From: Glebionis coronaria
Taxonomy: Eukaryota; Streptophyta; Magnoliopsida; Asterales; Asteraceae
DNA: 64,000 nucleotides
Reading direction: 5' to 3'
Assembly: GCA_025667525.1 (NCBI GenBank)
Contig: CM046876.1
Span: 572,939,469 to 573,003,468, forward strand
Shown here: one piece after another, positions 22,261-34,481 of the stretch
Layout of the letters: every line of letters starts with the position of its first letter
Position numbering within the stretch: the stretch's first letter is position 1
Position numbers and translations under genes: made by a program
Notes under the pieces: generated by a model
The model's database searches: none
Told to the model about the DNA's origin: nothing
The model's input: only the letters and a program-made list of their open reading frames with translations

Positions 22261-25200
22261 ATGGGGCAGAAAGTTCAAGATAGGACTGAGAAAGCTACTG
22301 AGGGTAGTAATAGGAAATGGGAAAATTCGCAGAGTGGTAGTCAGGGTAGTAACCGTCATAATCAGCATAATCAAAGGAGAAATGATGGGGCTAGAGCTGC
22401 AACTAACAAGAATGATAATGCTGACTATGGGGGACCAGCCCAGAAATGTAGGAGTTGCGTTACTTGTCACTTTGGTAATTGTCCACCAAGGTGCACTAAA
22501 TGTGGAAAGGTTGGGCATGTTGTGTAGAAATGCAAGACAAGGATCCCTGCCACTGGAGCGAATGCTATTCCGATCAGGACTTGTTTTGAATGTGGAGAAC
22601 GTGATCATATTCGCCCTCAATGTCCGAAGTGGAAGAACAAGAAAGCAGATGAAGCTGTTGGGCAGTTTATGCGGTTAAGGATGCTGATTAGGCACAAGGT
22701 CCAAATGTGGTGACGGGTACGTTTTTACTCAACCATCGATATGCTAGTGTGTTGTTTGAATCAGGATCTGACAGGAGCTTTATAAGCACTTCCTTTAATC
22801 GTTTAATAGATATTGAGCCAACAAGCCTAAATACTAGTTATGAGGTCGAGTTAGCTGATGGACAATTAGTTAGTACTACCACTATATTTAAGAAGTGTCC
22901 TTTGAAATTAGCAAATCATATGTTTGAAATTGATTTGATGCCGATAGAGTTGGGTTCGTTTGATGTGATTGTTGGTATGGATTGGTTGGTTGCACATGAT
23001 GCGGTGATTGTATGTGGGGAGAAAGTTGTTCACATACCGGTTAAGGACAAGGTGTTAGTAGTTGAAGGTGATGTCGATAGATCTCGTCTGACGGTGATAT
23101 CTTGTATCAAGGCGAGGAAATATGTGGAAAGAGGTTGTCACCTGTTCTTGGCTCAAGTAGTGGATAAAGAACTACCGATAAGGCATGTGGAAGATGTTCC
23201 TGTTATTCGTGATTTTCCTGAAGTATTTCCTGATGACTTGCCAGGGCTTCCGCCTCAGCGAGAAGTCGAGTTCAAGATTGATCTAGTGCCAGGAGCTGCA
23301 CCGGTGACGCGTGCACCTTATCATTTGGCACCGTCTGAGATGAAGGAGTTGGCAGATCAGTTGAAGGAGTTAATGGATAAGGGGTTCATTAGACCAAGTT
23401 CGTCACCTTGGGGAGCTCCAGTATTGTTCATAAAGAAGAAGGACGGATCGTTCAGAATGTGCATAGACTACCGAGAGTTGAACAAGTTAACTATTAAGAA
23501 TCGTTATCCACTTCCTAGGATCGATGATTTGTTTGATCAACTTCAAGGTTCGTGTGTGTACTCGAAGATCGACTTGAGGTCTGGTTATCATCAACTTTGT
23601 GTTAAAGAGGAGGACATACCTATTACAGCTTTTCGGACGCGTTATGGACACTTTGAATTTCAAGTGATGCCGTTTGGGTTAACTAATGCACCTGCGGTAT
23701 TCATGGACTTAATGAATCGTGTGTGTAAACCATATCTCGACAAGTTTGTGATTGTATTTATCGATGATATCCTGATTTATTCCAAAAGTCGGGAGGAGCA
23801 TGAAGGTCATTTGAAGATTATTTTGGAGTTGTTGAAGAAGGAGAATTCGTATGCAAAATTCTCTAAGTGTGATTTTTGGTTGGATTCTGTCCAATTCCTT
23901 GGGCACGTGATCGATAGTAGCGGTGTTCATGTTGATCCTTCCAAATTTGAAGCTATTAGAGATTGGGCTACGCCTACAACCCTGACTGAAGTTAGACAAT
24001 TCTTGGGATTAGCTGGGTACTACCGGCGATTCATAGAAGGATTCTCTTTAATTTCTAAACCTCTTACTAAACTTACACAGAAGTATGAGTGGGGTTCAGA
24101 AGAAGAAGAAGCATTCCAAACTTTGAAACAGAAGTTGTGTTCTGCACCAATTTTGGCTTTGCCCGATGGAACTGAGGACTTTGTGGTATATTGTGATGCT
24201 TTACTTAAGGGTTTTGGTGTTGTGTTGATGCAAAGGGAGAAAGTGATCGCGTATGCATCTCGTCAGTTGAGGAAGCATGAGGAGAATTATACTACACATG
24301 ACTTGGAATTAGGAGCTGTTGTCTTTGCTCTTCGACTTTGGAGACACTATCTCTACGGTACAAGGAGTGTGGTATATACCGATCATAAAAGCCTGCAACA
24401 TAATTTAGATCAGATGGAGCTCAATATGAGGCATAGAAGATGGATAGAATTGTTGAGTGATTATGACATTCAAATTTGCTATCATCCCGGCAAGGCGAAT
24501 GTAGTTGCCGATGCTCTTAGTAGGAAGGATAGAGAAATAACCAAGAGGGTTAGAGCTTTAACCATGAAAACATTTTCTGATTTATCTAATCGAATACTTA
24601 AAGCTCAAACTAAGGCGATGAAAGAGGAAAATGTGAGAAATGAAGATTTGGGTAGAAGGATGACGCCAATATTCGAAATTCGTGATGACGGAATTCGGTA
24701 TTTCGAGAATCGTGTATGGTTACCGGTGTATGGAGGACTGAGAGATTTAATTATGCACGAATCTCATAAGTCTAAATATTCGATTCACCCAGGATCGGAT
24801 AAAATGTACAAAGACTTGAAGAAATGCTACTGGTGGCCGAATATGAAGGCTAACATTGCTACTTATGTTAGTAAATGCTTGACGTGTGCTAAGGTGAAGT
24901 TTGAGCACAAGAGACCTTCATGTTTACTGTAACAACCTGAAATTCCAGAATGGAAATGGGAGAAGATCACTATGGACTTTGTTTCAGGACTTCCGAGAAC
25001 TTCTAGTGGTTATGATACAATTTGGGTGATTGTTGATCGGTTGACTAAGTCGGCTTATTTCTTGCCGATAAAGAAAACTAATGACTTAGACAAACTTACT
25101 CGGTTGTATTTGAAGGAAGTTGTTTGTAGACATGGAGTTCCTTTGGAAATTATTTCTGATCGAGATAGTCGGTTCACATCTGAGTTTTGGAAATCGCTTC

Positions 25201-26030
25201 AGCGAGCTTTGGGGACTCAGTTGGACATGAGCACTGCGTATCATCCGGAAACGGACGGACAAAGTGAAAGGACTATTCAGACCTTGGAGGATACGTTACG
25301 AGCGTGTGTAATAGACTTTGGAGGTAGTTGGGATCGACACTTACCTTTGGTGGAGTTCTCATACAACAACAGTTATCACGCAAGTATCAAGGCTGCGCCT
25401 TTTGAAGCACTTTACGGGCGAAAGTGTAGATTGCCAGTTGGCTGGTGTGAGGTTGGAGAAAGTCAATTGACGGGTCCTGGATCGATTAGAGAAACGACTG
25501 AAAAGATCGTGTAAATCAAGAATCATTTATTGACTGCCCGTAGTAGGCAGAAGAACTACGCGGTTAAGAGGAGAAAACCATTGGAGTTTGATATTGGCGA
25601 TATGGTTATGTTGAAAGTATCACCTTGGAAAGGAGTAATTCGATTTGGCAAGCGAGGAAAGCTTAGTCCACGCTATATAGGTCCATTCAAGATTATTGAT
25701 CGAGTTGGTCCTGTGGCATATAAGTTGGAATTGCCAGAGAAGTTAAGTGCTATTCATAACACTTTTCATGTTTCCAATCTTAAGAGGTGTTTGGCGGACG
25801 AGAGTTTGATAATTCCACTTGAGGAGATTCAATTGGATGACAAGTTTCATTTTATTGAGGAACCGGTGGAGATTATGGATCGAGAGGTGAAACGGCTTAA
25901 GCAAAGTCGGATCCCGATAGTAAAGGTGCGATGGAATTCCCGACGTGGACCCGAATACACTTGGGAGCGAGAGGACTACTTCAAGAGCAAGTATCCGCAT
26001 TTATTCGTAGACGGACCTAAGGAGAAGTAA
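22261..26030 (+). pseudogene. Chromovirus gag end and pol with chromodomain, broken
   Basis: In order there are two zinc knuckles (CTKCGKVGH... and CFECGERDHIRPQC), a protease with FESGSDRSF where family members usually have DSGA, an RT with [10 protein letters not shown] near 23757, an RNase H with YTDHKSLQ, an HHCC finger near 24760-24900, an integrase core, and a C-terminal chromodomain ([11 protein letters not shown]...). Stops fall near 22526 (TAG), 24930 (TAA) and 25512 (TAA); at the last two, relatives have glutamine, so CAA became TAA. There is also a frame break before the protease. The chromodomain is known to direct such elements to heterochromatin. The element is not functional. 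Confidence 0.9.
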
Positions 26031-26064
26031 GCCCCGGGACGGTGCTCTCCTAAGGTGGTGAGGA

Positions 26065-28632
26065 TGTAAAACCCACAAAAATAAGGTCATTACTTAATCC
26101 TACTTTTCAAATATTTTTGAAGTATTTATGACGTTAAATATTATTATGTTTAACGGCTTAAGTTGAAACCGATATAGAATATTTTATTTTAATATTTTGA
26201 CGAGCAACGAGGACTACTAGTGATCGCGATACCGACGGATGCCCACAATTTTATATTTTATTATCGATCGTTTCGATATTTAATACTTTCGACGATATCG
26301 TTTCAATTACGTATCGAGTCGTAATATTATTATTTTTCGTGTGCGTTTAAACTTTTAAAAATTATTTTTACGAAACCCGAGTCCTGTAAATATTTGTAAA
26401 ATTAACTTTTAGTCATATCCCGCAACTTAAGTTATTATTTACATTTTTAGCTCAAAGGATTGCAAATTGGCAAAAACTACCCAACCTTACACTATATATA
26501 TTTTTTCCACTAGCACAATTTCATTTAAAAATTAATAAACCAAAATCTTCATCTCCTTCCTCCCTTTTCTTTGCTTGGCCGTACACCCCCCAACAAACAA
26601 ACCCTCAAATTTCTTGAATTCAACTTTGAATCTTCCAAAACTAAATTAAGTCCTATCCTAGATTTTCAAAGGGCTACATTTTGGTATGAATTTTACTTAC
26701 ATGCATCTACTTTTTATTTTTTTGAATTTTGATTAAATTAATCTATTGTATGATCATCTTATTATATTGTATATTAATATGGCTAGTGATTCTACTAGTT
26801 GTTGTGTTTAATTTTTTGAATAAATTTTGTAAAAGGGTCATGCAAGTGTGTTAGAGGTATGATCATAGTGTAGGAATGTTAGAATGATCATATTAGTGGT
26901 ATAGAAATGGGTAGAATGTGTTGAAAAATTGATTTTGTATGGTTTTTAAATGGTCAATTTTAGGCAGTAGGTTTGAGGCCATTTTTGAAGGTCTAAAGTC
27001 TGAGTATAGGTTGATATGATGGGATCATGTTGTAGAGAATTTCGAGGGCTTCTATTTCATATAAAGTAGAGCTTCTAACTCATTACGGATCAAAAGTTAT
27101 GATAGTTTGATTTTCGTGTACCGGGAGACGAGTGTTGACACAATCCGAAAATTGTTGTCGATATTTGGATCGAATCTCGGGGACTATAAAATGAGTTTCA
27201 AAATGAGTCAAGGGTTGTTCTCAGGCTCTATGGTTTGTGTTTTGAGTCTATTTTTAGGATCAATTGTTGGTTTTATAAATGGAGTTGCTTAGAATGGTCA
27301 AAATGGTTTCGTAAGTCAAGGTCGCAAAACTGTCCGAATTTTGTAAGTCGAAGATGTGTCGAGCAGGGAACTTTAGAAGTAAAATCTTTTGATGGGCTCT
27401 TGGGAGGACTTTCTACATATAGTATGTGAGTTCCTCAGGTAGTATCATGAAATGTTGAGGTGTCTAAGTATGGGAAAACAGCTTGGACATTCGGTATGTT
27501 CCGACAGATTTTTATTAAAGGCATATAATAGTAAAGTGAGTATATATGAGAGTATAATAGAGTCACTTGTATCATTTTCTCTCGAGTTTGCTGTAATTTT
27601 ACGAGTTGAGTTTTATATTCTTATGTATGAATTATATCTCGAGTCTATTATTAATATACGCACCCTATTTGTTAGGTTGCGGTTGTCGTGTTTATCGGGC
27701 ATCTACTATCGTTGGCGATCGTCTTCAACTACTTCTACTACTTAAGGTGAGTCTATAGCCTCGTTTGCGCAATTATATGATTTTAAAAACCCGCGAGGGG
27801 GAATACATGTTTTGTAAACTTAGAACACAAGATTTTTATGGTATGCTTGTCCCTCTATGAATGGACCCGTGGTTGCCTTTAAATTGCATTAAGTGATTGC
27901 CTTTGTTAAAGCCTCAATTTTGGACCGTTAATTAACCTATGATGGGTTAACCGCTAGCACAGTTAATAGATCTACGGGGGAAGCCGCCCCGGTTCAGTTT
28001 GTGTGGACTTGTCATAGAAGCTTAGGCCCGACCTCCACACTGTTTGAACATATTGTATTGAGAAGTCAGGTATACAACAATATACCAATAATCTGGAGGT
28101 AATGACAATTAATAAATCTCCTGTCTTATCAGACCTCTAAAGGGAGTGTCTAAGGGCTCGGTTCCATGAGCTTATTGCTATTTATGCTATATATAATTAT
28201 TATTGTTGATGCAAATTATTAGATGCTTGTTGCCTTCAAGTATGCCACAAACTTATAATCTTTGCTTGTGTTCAAAATGATTATATAAACCTATAGATTC
28301 ACTCGGCATTTTTTCTGATGATTTTCTCACATGTATTTCAGGTAATCAAGAAGTGTGAAGCTTTGGAGGCCACGGGAATGATGTTGTGCACTGCTTTTGT
28401 AATATAAACTCTTTGAATGTTTATCGTTCCTTTTCTTAAAACAATATAAATCTTTTGTTTTAATGTACTTTGGTAACGATGTCTTGGGACTACGCTACTC
28501 TAACAAATGTCTTAGGAACGATAAATTTGAAACGTCGCTTTTCGAGTCGTTCTTTATAAATTTTGTGTTTATTGTTTCATTGTTTAGCACCCAAAGATGT
28601 ATTCCGCTGCGTGTAAATTTGGGGGTGTTAAA
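26065..28632 (+). repeat. 3' LTR of chromovirus element D
   Basis: It starts TGTAAAACCCAC right after a purine-rich tract (AAGGTGGTGAGGA) and ends near GGGGGTGTTAAA, a slightly damaged form of the usual GTGTTACA. Length is about 2.57 kb. Open frames inside (27107-27745) show no domain and I do not treat them as genes. Confidence 0.75.
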
Positions 28633-29819
28633 CTGACCCAATTCTTGAGCTGATCATTCATCCCAACAATCGAAGAAGTTGTTCGTACCAGCGTTTTATC
28701 AACACGCTGGAGGTATTCGTGGACTTCTATTCCATATTTTCCATCTTTAGATATAGATTGTTATCGAACATCACCGAATCCCTCTTTGATGTTTCCAAAG
28801 AAAAAGTTCAAGGACTTCGTTACTCAGTGTTTAGCTAACAAAACCATAGATTTGGATAGTTTATGATTATGTTGTGCGAGCTACTGCAGAGTCTCTACTG
28901 TAAAGGGGTGGAATAAGGAAGTTGTAAACCGCAATATCAAGTCACTTGAATTATTGTTTTGCCATTCACCCATTCGTCTAAGAAATAGTCATGGTTTGCC
29001 TTTCCCGGATGGCTGATAACTTGCGATTCACTGGACTTATAGAGGTTGAATTTCTATCGTCGTACTGCTTTGAATTTGGATGGTTGTACAGATTTAAGGT
29101 TTCGGGCACTTAGGGTCTTGAGCTTAACAAAATTTGATGTTTCAGTGTAGAGGCAATATAAGATATTGTAGGAATGAGTCTCTTACTCGAGGAGTTAACT
29201 TTGATTGACTGTTTGATAAGAGCTCTTGATTCTCTTTGTATTTCATCTCCGATGCTCAAGACTCTCATAATTCGTAAGTGTCGCATATATGCATACCAGG
29301 GATCTTGGTGTCGTGTTAGGATTTCTTGCCCAGAACTCGTGTTGTTTGAGTATGCTGGTCTTAGAAACGTGTTAATCTTTGAAAACATAAATAGCTTGAA
29401 AAAAGCTGCTATTCTCCCTGAATTCAAGATGTACCAGAAGACGATGACCTATGAAATAGGGGACGAGATATGCAAGGTGTTAGCTAAAATTTCTCATGTG
29501 GAATCTTTGTCAGTCAATTTTTATTTCATTCAGGTACATACTTATTCTTTTCACACAAAATTCTCCATTTATGTCAACTTAGAGATCTCAAATTGCCTTT
29601 GATTAAGGCCAGACCTATTTGGCATTATGCTGCGTTTGGCATAGTTTCATGACTACATGCATTTCCATTTCAGATAAAAAAAAACACAATGATCAATCCA
29701 TGATCCAGTGCATTTTCTAAAAGAATGTCTCATCATGTAAACTATGGCAACCCATATCTCAACACAGTATAGACACTGCTGTTAAGATTACGTTTCCTAA
29801 TCATGTGCTCTAATCCACA

Positions 29820-30212
29820 CACTACAAAATAAATGACATTTACTTACTAATAAGATTTACAATTATTTAAGTCACTATAACTTTTCCTTACTAAAACACA
29901 ATGAATATAAAAGTAAGTTAAAACATTTGCTTACTCTTTTCTCTACTAAAAAAAGAGTCATTAAAAGTTTTACACTTTTGCTTACTCAATATTGAGTAAG
30001 TAATGACCTTCAGTGCTCCCCTCTATTACTTACTATTTTTCTTAAGAGTAGGAGTTGATAAAAATAATTTTTGATGACTCTTTTTTTAGTATAAATTGAT
30101 AGAAATTATTTTTGATTACTCTTTATGAGTAGGTATAGACTTTTAGTGCTCCCCTCTATTACTTACTCTTTCACGTTTAATTTAGTAAGCAAATGTCAAA
30201 AATTTTGTAGTG
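29820..30212. mobile_element. CACTA-type MITE in the first intron of the F-box relic
   Basis: The ends are CACTACAAAAT and its inverse ATTTTGTAGTG, with similarity extending through ATGACATTTACTTACT about 28 bp inwards. A 3-bp duplication ACA flanks both sides (29817-29819 and 30213-30215). This fits a 393-bp non-autonomous CACTA element. It has no coding capacity. Confidence 0.88.
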
Positions 30213-30760
30213 ACATTAAACTAGAAGCTACAGCCTCACTAGCAAAATATGAAATAAAGCAAACACATGCCTCATATAGCAGAAAGATCGCAATTATGTG
30301 AATCCAGCCTAACCTTGAATGACCCTGCATTATATATCATGCACTGTCCTCCTAGCTCATTTACCCTTCCCAATAGGAAACCTACTTTATGGTACAACTG
30401 TCAACTCATTCAAAACAGATCACTTCCGCTCATTGTCAAGAGTACCAAGATACAAGACCAAATAACCTGCATTTGATCTGCAGAGATTGAAATAAATGAA
30501 TAAACCATTGAATTCTGCAGACCAATCATGAACATTTACTCTGCATAGAAGCATTCAGGGCAAACAAGCAGGAAACTACCTTAGTAAATATATCTGATCA
30601 GTTAGGAAGCCTCCAATTACTAGCCATTTGCTATTCATCTCTAATCCAAACACCCTGATACTTCACTTTTTGGCTTGCCAATTGTAACCATCCTTATATT
30701 CCATCTCTGTTGGACACTTTTAATTGCCATTGTAGGTTTAACTTTCAAGCCTAACAACCT

Positions 30761-30850
30761 CATTCTTATAGTCTCATAAAACTACTCATACAATTCATCA
30801 GGACGTTATATGAGCAGTTATATGAGCATTTTTATGAGACTATAAGAATG
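30761..30850. repeat. Foldback inverted repeat
   Basis: A perfect 20-bp arm at 30761-30780 (CATTCTTATAGTCTCATAAA) is inverted at 30831-30850, with 50 bp between. It could be a tiny foldback element or a decayed MITE. The surrounding intron from 30213 to 31013 shows nothing else that I can name. Confidence 0.6.
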
Positions 30851-31021
30851 ATAACTTTAGGTGATGTTAACATCACATGTTATCCCTTTGTTATTTGGCT
30901 CAATCTACAAATTATCTTTATGAACTTTATATCAAACGATTTACTTGCAATTATGTTTCTAGAAAAGAATATGATATAGTCACTAGTTTGTGGTCTTTTT
31001 TTAGTCACTGAAACATAGAGG

Positions 31022-31312
31022 CAGGGGCGGAACTAGGAAAAAAGTTGTGAAGGGGCACAAGTTAAACGACAATTTTTTTTTCATAAAATACATATGAAAC
31101 GTCTGGTTATGTAGCCATTTTTTATCTATCTCTTATTCTTTGTGATTTGTATAAAAAAATAACTTTGACTTTTACTATCTACCTTTCGAAAAGTTGGTCA
31201 AATATTATTTTTGAAGGGTCACTTTTACAAAAATACCTCTAAAACTAAAAAATTTTACACATGAAAATTTTGGGTAGGAGGGGCACGTGCCCCCTCCCTA
31301 CCTCCGCCTCTG
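31022..31312. mobile_element. hAT-type MITE
   Basis: The left end is CAGGGGCGGA and the right end is its near inverse (TCCGCCTCTG). An 8-bp duplication CATAGAGG flanks it at 31014-31021 and 31313-31320. Eight-base duplications and CAGGGGCGGA-like ends fit hAT MITEs. It is 291 bp long and non-coding. Confidence 0.85.
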
Positions 31313-32618
31313 CATAGAGGTTGCAAATGTGCTCCAACTTCTGAATATAATTGTAGCAAGTCATAGCTTGTACTATGTGTAATTTACTTTCGGTGTGCTT
31401 GCTCCTTCATTTGAATGTGTCGTTTATATATGATATATCACTAGTGAAGCTTTGGTTCACAAATATTTGGTATAAACCACTAATCACATTATGAGGTTAT
31501 GACGAAGATTTTAGCACCTGAATAACCCTTCATCTTTGTATACCTTATTGGTGGCGTTTAGTTGGCTTCAAAGAGGCTTGGACATAGAAATGCAAATAAT
31601 AGTAGTTCCTCTTTGGTTATTATTGACTTGTTCTGATTTATGTTATGCTTTTGGTTGCCAACCTGTGTTTATCATTCAATCTTTTTTATTAAGTAAACAC
31701 ATGCATCTTAATGGTGATCCCAGGCTATATATTTACTATGAATTTAATTCCAAATGTTTGTTTGCTGTCCATATGATAGTGCATTGATGCTGCACGCGAT
31801 CAGAAAGGAAATTTCCCTGCATCATTTCCAAATTTGAAGACATTGAAGGTGAGGACAACAATTGATGCATTCACCATGTTTGTAATCATCTATATCCTCA
31901 GATGTTCTCCGAATCTAGAGTCTCTCCATTTAGTCATTCGAAAGGTTGTCTTTCTCCTCTCAACTAGTAAAAAGTTATGTAAACTTTAGGAACCTTTAAA
32001 TTACTTGACGTACTTAGCTTGTTAAGATAATTGTTTGACTCATTATCAACATACCACCAGCTACATCAACCCATTTGCACATAAGTGGATTAAAAGTTCC
32101 ACCTCAACATCTAAAAAGTAGACACAAGTCCGAAACAAATCAATGATCTGTGAACAAAATGTAAACTGGGATCATTAGGTTATCCTTTGGAAGATTTAAA
32201 AACTTAAGTAAAGCATAGCTGGACCCATAATAATTTTTTTCAAGAATCTTAAAAAGTTGTTTCAGGGTTTTGCAACCTCAAGATGAACAATTTATGTTTT
32301 TTTTTATGATTTAGGAACATCTAACGACAGAATATTGGACATTTGATGAAGCTAAAACAAGCAGAATCTTAACTCGTCATCTGAAAAAGGTCAAATTCCA
32401 AGGAATCAATGGAAAAAAAACGAAAACTAGTTATAGCCCGTTGTTTGCTGGAGCACGGAAAAGCCTTGGAGGAAATGGTTTTCAGTTGGCGTCGCAATGT
32501 GAAGTACCATGAGAAGTCTATCAAGATGATGAAAAAAAATGTCAAAAATCTACAAGGCTTCTTCAACCGTAAAACTAATCGACAAGCCTTCTGCTTGACT
32601 ATCGCTAATATGTACTTA

Positions 32619-32835
32619 GAGCACCCACAATGGGTAAACTAAGCAAAAGCTTTTTCCATTTCTTCAATGTCTTTTAATGACTTTTTATGCATTACACTAG
32701 TAGCTTTTTGGAAAGCTTTTTGGTTAAGACTTGACATAGCCCAAGTCTTTGCTCAAAGCTTTAGTGCTAAAAGCATAAAACATTCAATGCATTTAATAAT
32801 TCAAGTCTTTCAAAAACCATGCAATGTTGATGCTC
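32619..32835. mobile_element. MITE with GAGCA...TGCTC ends
   Basis: The left end reads GAGCACCCACAATG and the right end, inverted, GAGCATCAACATTG, with TA on both sides. It lies at the very end of the F-box/FBD relic. The superfamily is not certain; a TA duplication would suggest a mariner-like MITE. Confidence 0.6.
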
Positions 32836-33360
32836 TAAATGTTAACCAGACTTCTGTAGGTGCTTTTCGGATCCCGAATTTGAAATTTCTTAAATTAGTG
32901 TTACTTTTATCTTCTAATATTACTTTGCATTAGCTAGATTCAGAGATAATATAGAATTAGAAAAAGCTTACAAAAAAATATTAAGAATAGTTTTGCCTTC
33001 ATCCTCTGATATAACACATTTTACCTCCGACATATTTTACTTTTGAATTTTATTAAGTAAAATGTTACTCGTACGACATATGGAAATAAACTTTGAATTA
33101 TTATATCAGCTAAATCGCTAACTTCATGCGTTTCTTTGTAACAGTTTATGATATTTTTTATAGTTGTGAATTTATTTTTTAAATTGATAAATTATTTTGT
33201 TAATTTGCTAAAAAAAACTATATTTTCTAATATGATAGCAAGATAGCAAAATAATAGTAATAACAATGAACTATTGAATGATATCACCAGTTAGTTCGCG
33301 TAAAAGAAATTAATATGAGTCTTTTTTGATATTGTCAATTGGTTTAGTGAAACTTACCTA

Positions 33361-33841
33361 TCTATATCTATATCTATCTATGTAATTTATAAAAGATTTA
33401 TCACTTTTTATTTTTAAAAGTCTTAAAATGTTTTAGCCTTAAACATTTCTTTATTTAGAAATTTATCTACAACTATTTTTGAGGTTTAAAGGCTATTACG
33501 TTTTTTTTAAAACTCATCTAAAAAGTAAATGATTGGGTCAATAAGAGTAAATGTTATTAATGATTAAATAAATAATTTAATAAGACAATAAATAACAGTA
33601 TATTATAAGTTTATAACATATAAAACTGAAAATAATTTATTGATAGATATTACTACTAGAATATCAGTTATGAAATCTTAATATAAAAAAAATTCCTGAT
33701 TTATTAAAAAAAACTCGAAAAAAATATGCACACAAAAGATTCAGCCATCAAGATTTTTCGAACCACCAATAAAAAATATTTGTTCGTCGAAAAAATTAGT
33801 CGTCAAGTATCTGCCGCAGCATTACGAGGGTACACGGCTAG
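33361..33841 (+). mobile_element. Non-autonomous Helitron-like element
   Basis: It begins TCTATATCTATATCTATC after an A and ends GGCTAG before a T, the A/T insertion typical of Helitrons (5' TC, 3' CTAG). A GC-rich imperfect hairpin (CCGCAGC...GAGGG) lies just before the end. It is 481 bp and has no genes. A second similar end lies at 34063. Confidence 0.6.
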
Positions 33842-34063
33842 TAAATGTTAAAGTTTCTATTGTGAAACTTAACCGCTGTTGTTATATTGTGCTGTGAGTC
33901 TGTGAATTGAATGTTAAAGTACAAAACTTGCATGGGCTGTCGCACACCTTGTGAAACTTAACTGCAAAATGATGCCCCGTTTCAAGTTGCTGCCTTGGGC
34001 TGTCGCACACCTTGCCCAATACTAAGGATTGCCCGTCGCCACATTGCGCGGGTACCCGACTAG
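33842..34063 (+). mobile_element. Second Helitron-like 3' end
   Basis: It ends in a clearer hairpin (CCCGTCGC pairing with GCGCGGG) followed by TACCCGACTAG and then T. It may be the true end of a longer Helitron or a second copy next to the first. An 18-bp direct repeat (GGGCTGTCGCACACCTTG) occurs at 33934 and 33997. Confidence 0.5.
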
Positions 34064-34325
34064 TCGTAATATAAAAAATATAATAGAAGCACTGAAGCAG
34101 TATGCTAAAAACAAATAGATTGAGGTGAAACAAATCATACCATCAACACCAACATTAATTCTTCTTAGCGTCGTTGTCTTGAGAATAAAAGAGAGAGACA
34201 ACTTTAGAAACTTGTTTGTTATGTAAATAGGTATAATTACAAATTAAGCACATAACTTCAACTCTATTGAGGGGTCTCTGGGTAAATAATGAACTTTATT
34301 ACTTGCACTCCAAGTTAAATATATG

Positions 34326-34333
34326 TATAAATA
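34326..34333 (+). promoter_or_regulatory. TATA box upstream of the F-box/LRR relic
   Basis: TATAAATA lies 64 bp upstream of the ATG at 34390 and is well placed for a plant promoter. Confidence 0.45.
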
Positions 34334-34364
34334 CTCTCCTATAGATTCACCGATCGACAACACC

Positions 34365-34481
34365 TTTAGAGCTATCCACAAAACAGGTCATGGCCGAAGC
34401 AGAAGATAGAATAAGTTTTTTACCCGATTGCTTATTGCTCGAAATCATCTCTCGTTTAGAGCTATCCACAAAACAGGTCAT
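34365..34481 (+). repeat. 27-bp direct repeat spanning the start codon
   Basis: The 27 bases at 34365-34391 are repeated perfectly at 34455-34481. The first copy supplies the leader and the AT of the start codon; the second encodes part of the F-box (LELSTKQVI). The duplication appears to have created the present leader from coding sequence. Confidence 0.9.

Larger units (their letters stand above)
22256..28632 (+). mobile_element. Truncated Tekay-like chromovirus (element D)
   Basis: It contains the C-terminal end of gag, a decayed pol with chromodomain and a complete-looking 3' LTR. The 5' LTR and the main part of gag are missing; instead an inverted LTR piece of a related element abuts at about 22255. 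The right LTR ends at an F-box pseudogene, while the left flank is element C, so the two sides come from different insertion sites. Confidence 0.75.
28633..32640 (+). pseudogene. F-box/FBD/LRR gene relic cut by element D
   Basis: From 28634 the reading frame matches the F-box segment of the intact gene at 54480 (DPILELI..., EEVVRTSVLSTRWR), but the first codons are missing because the chromovirus ends here. Stops appear from 28864 onward. LRR-like segments follow at 29170-29533, ending at a GT donor (CATTCAG/GTACAT). A short exon at about 31784-31950 and an FBD exon at about 32320-32640 (LLEHGKALEEMVFSW, then YHEKS) match exons 2 and 3 of that gene. The long first intron has gained two MITEs. 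It is a diverged paralogue and not functional. Confidence 0.85.

Noticed and set aside
27107..27745. Three overlapping + strand frames in the chromovirus LTR
   Set aside because: They lie wholly inside the LTR and have no homology pattern I recognise.
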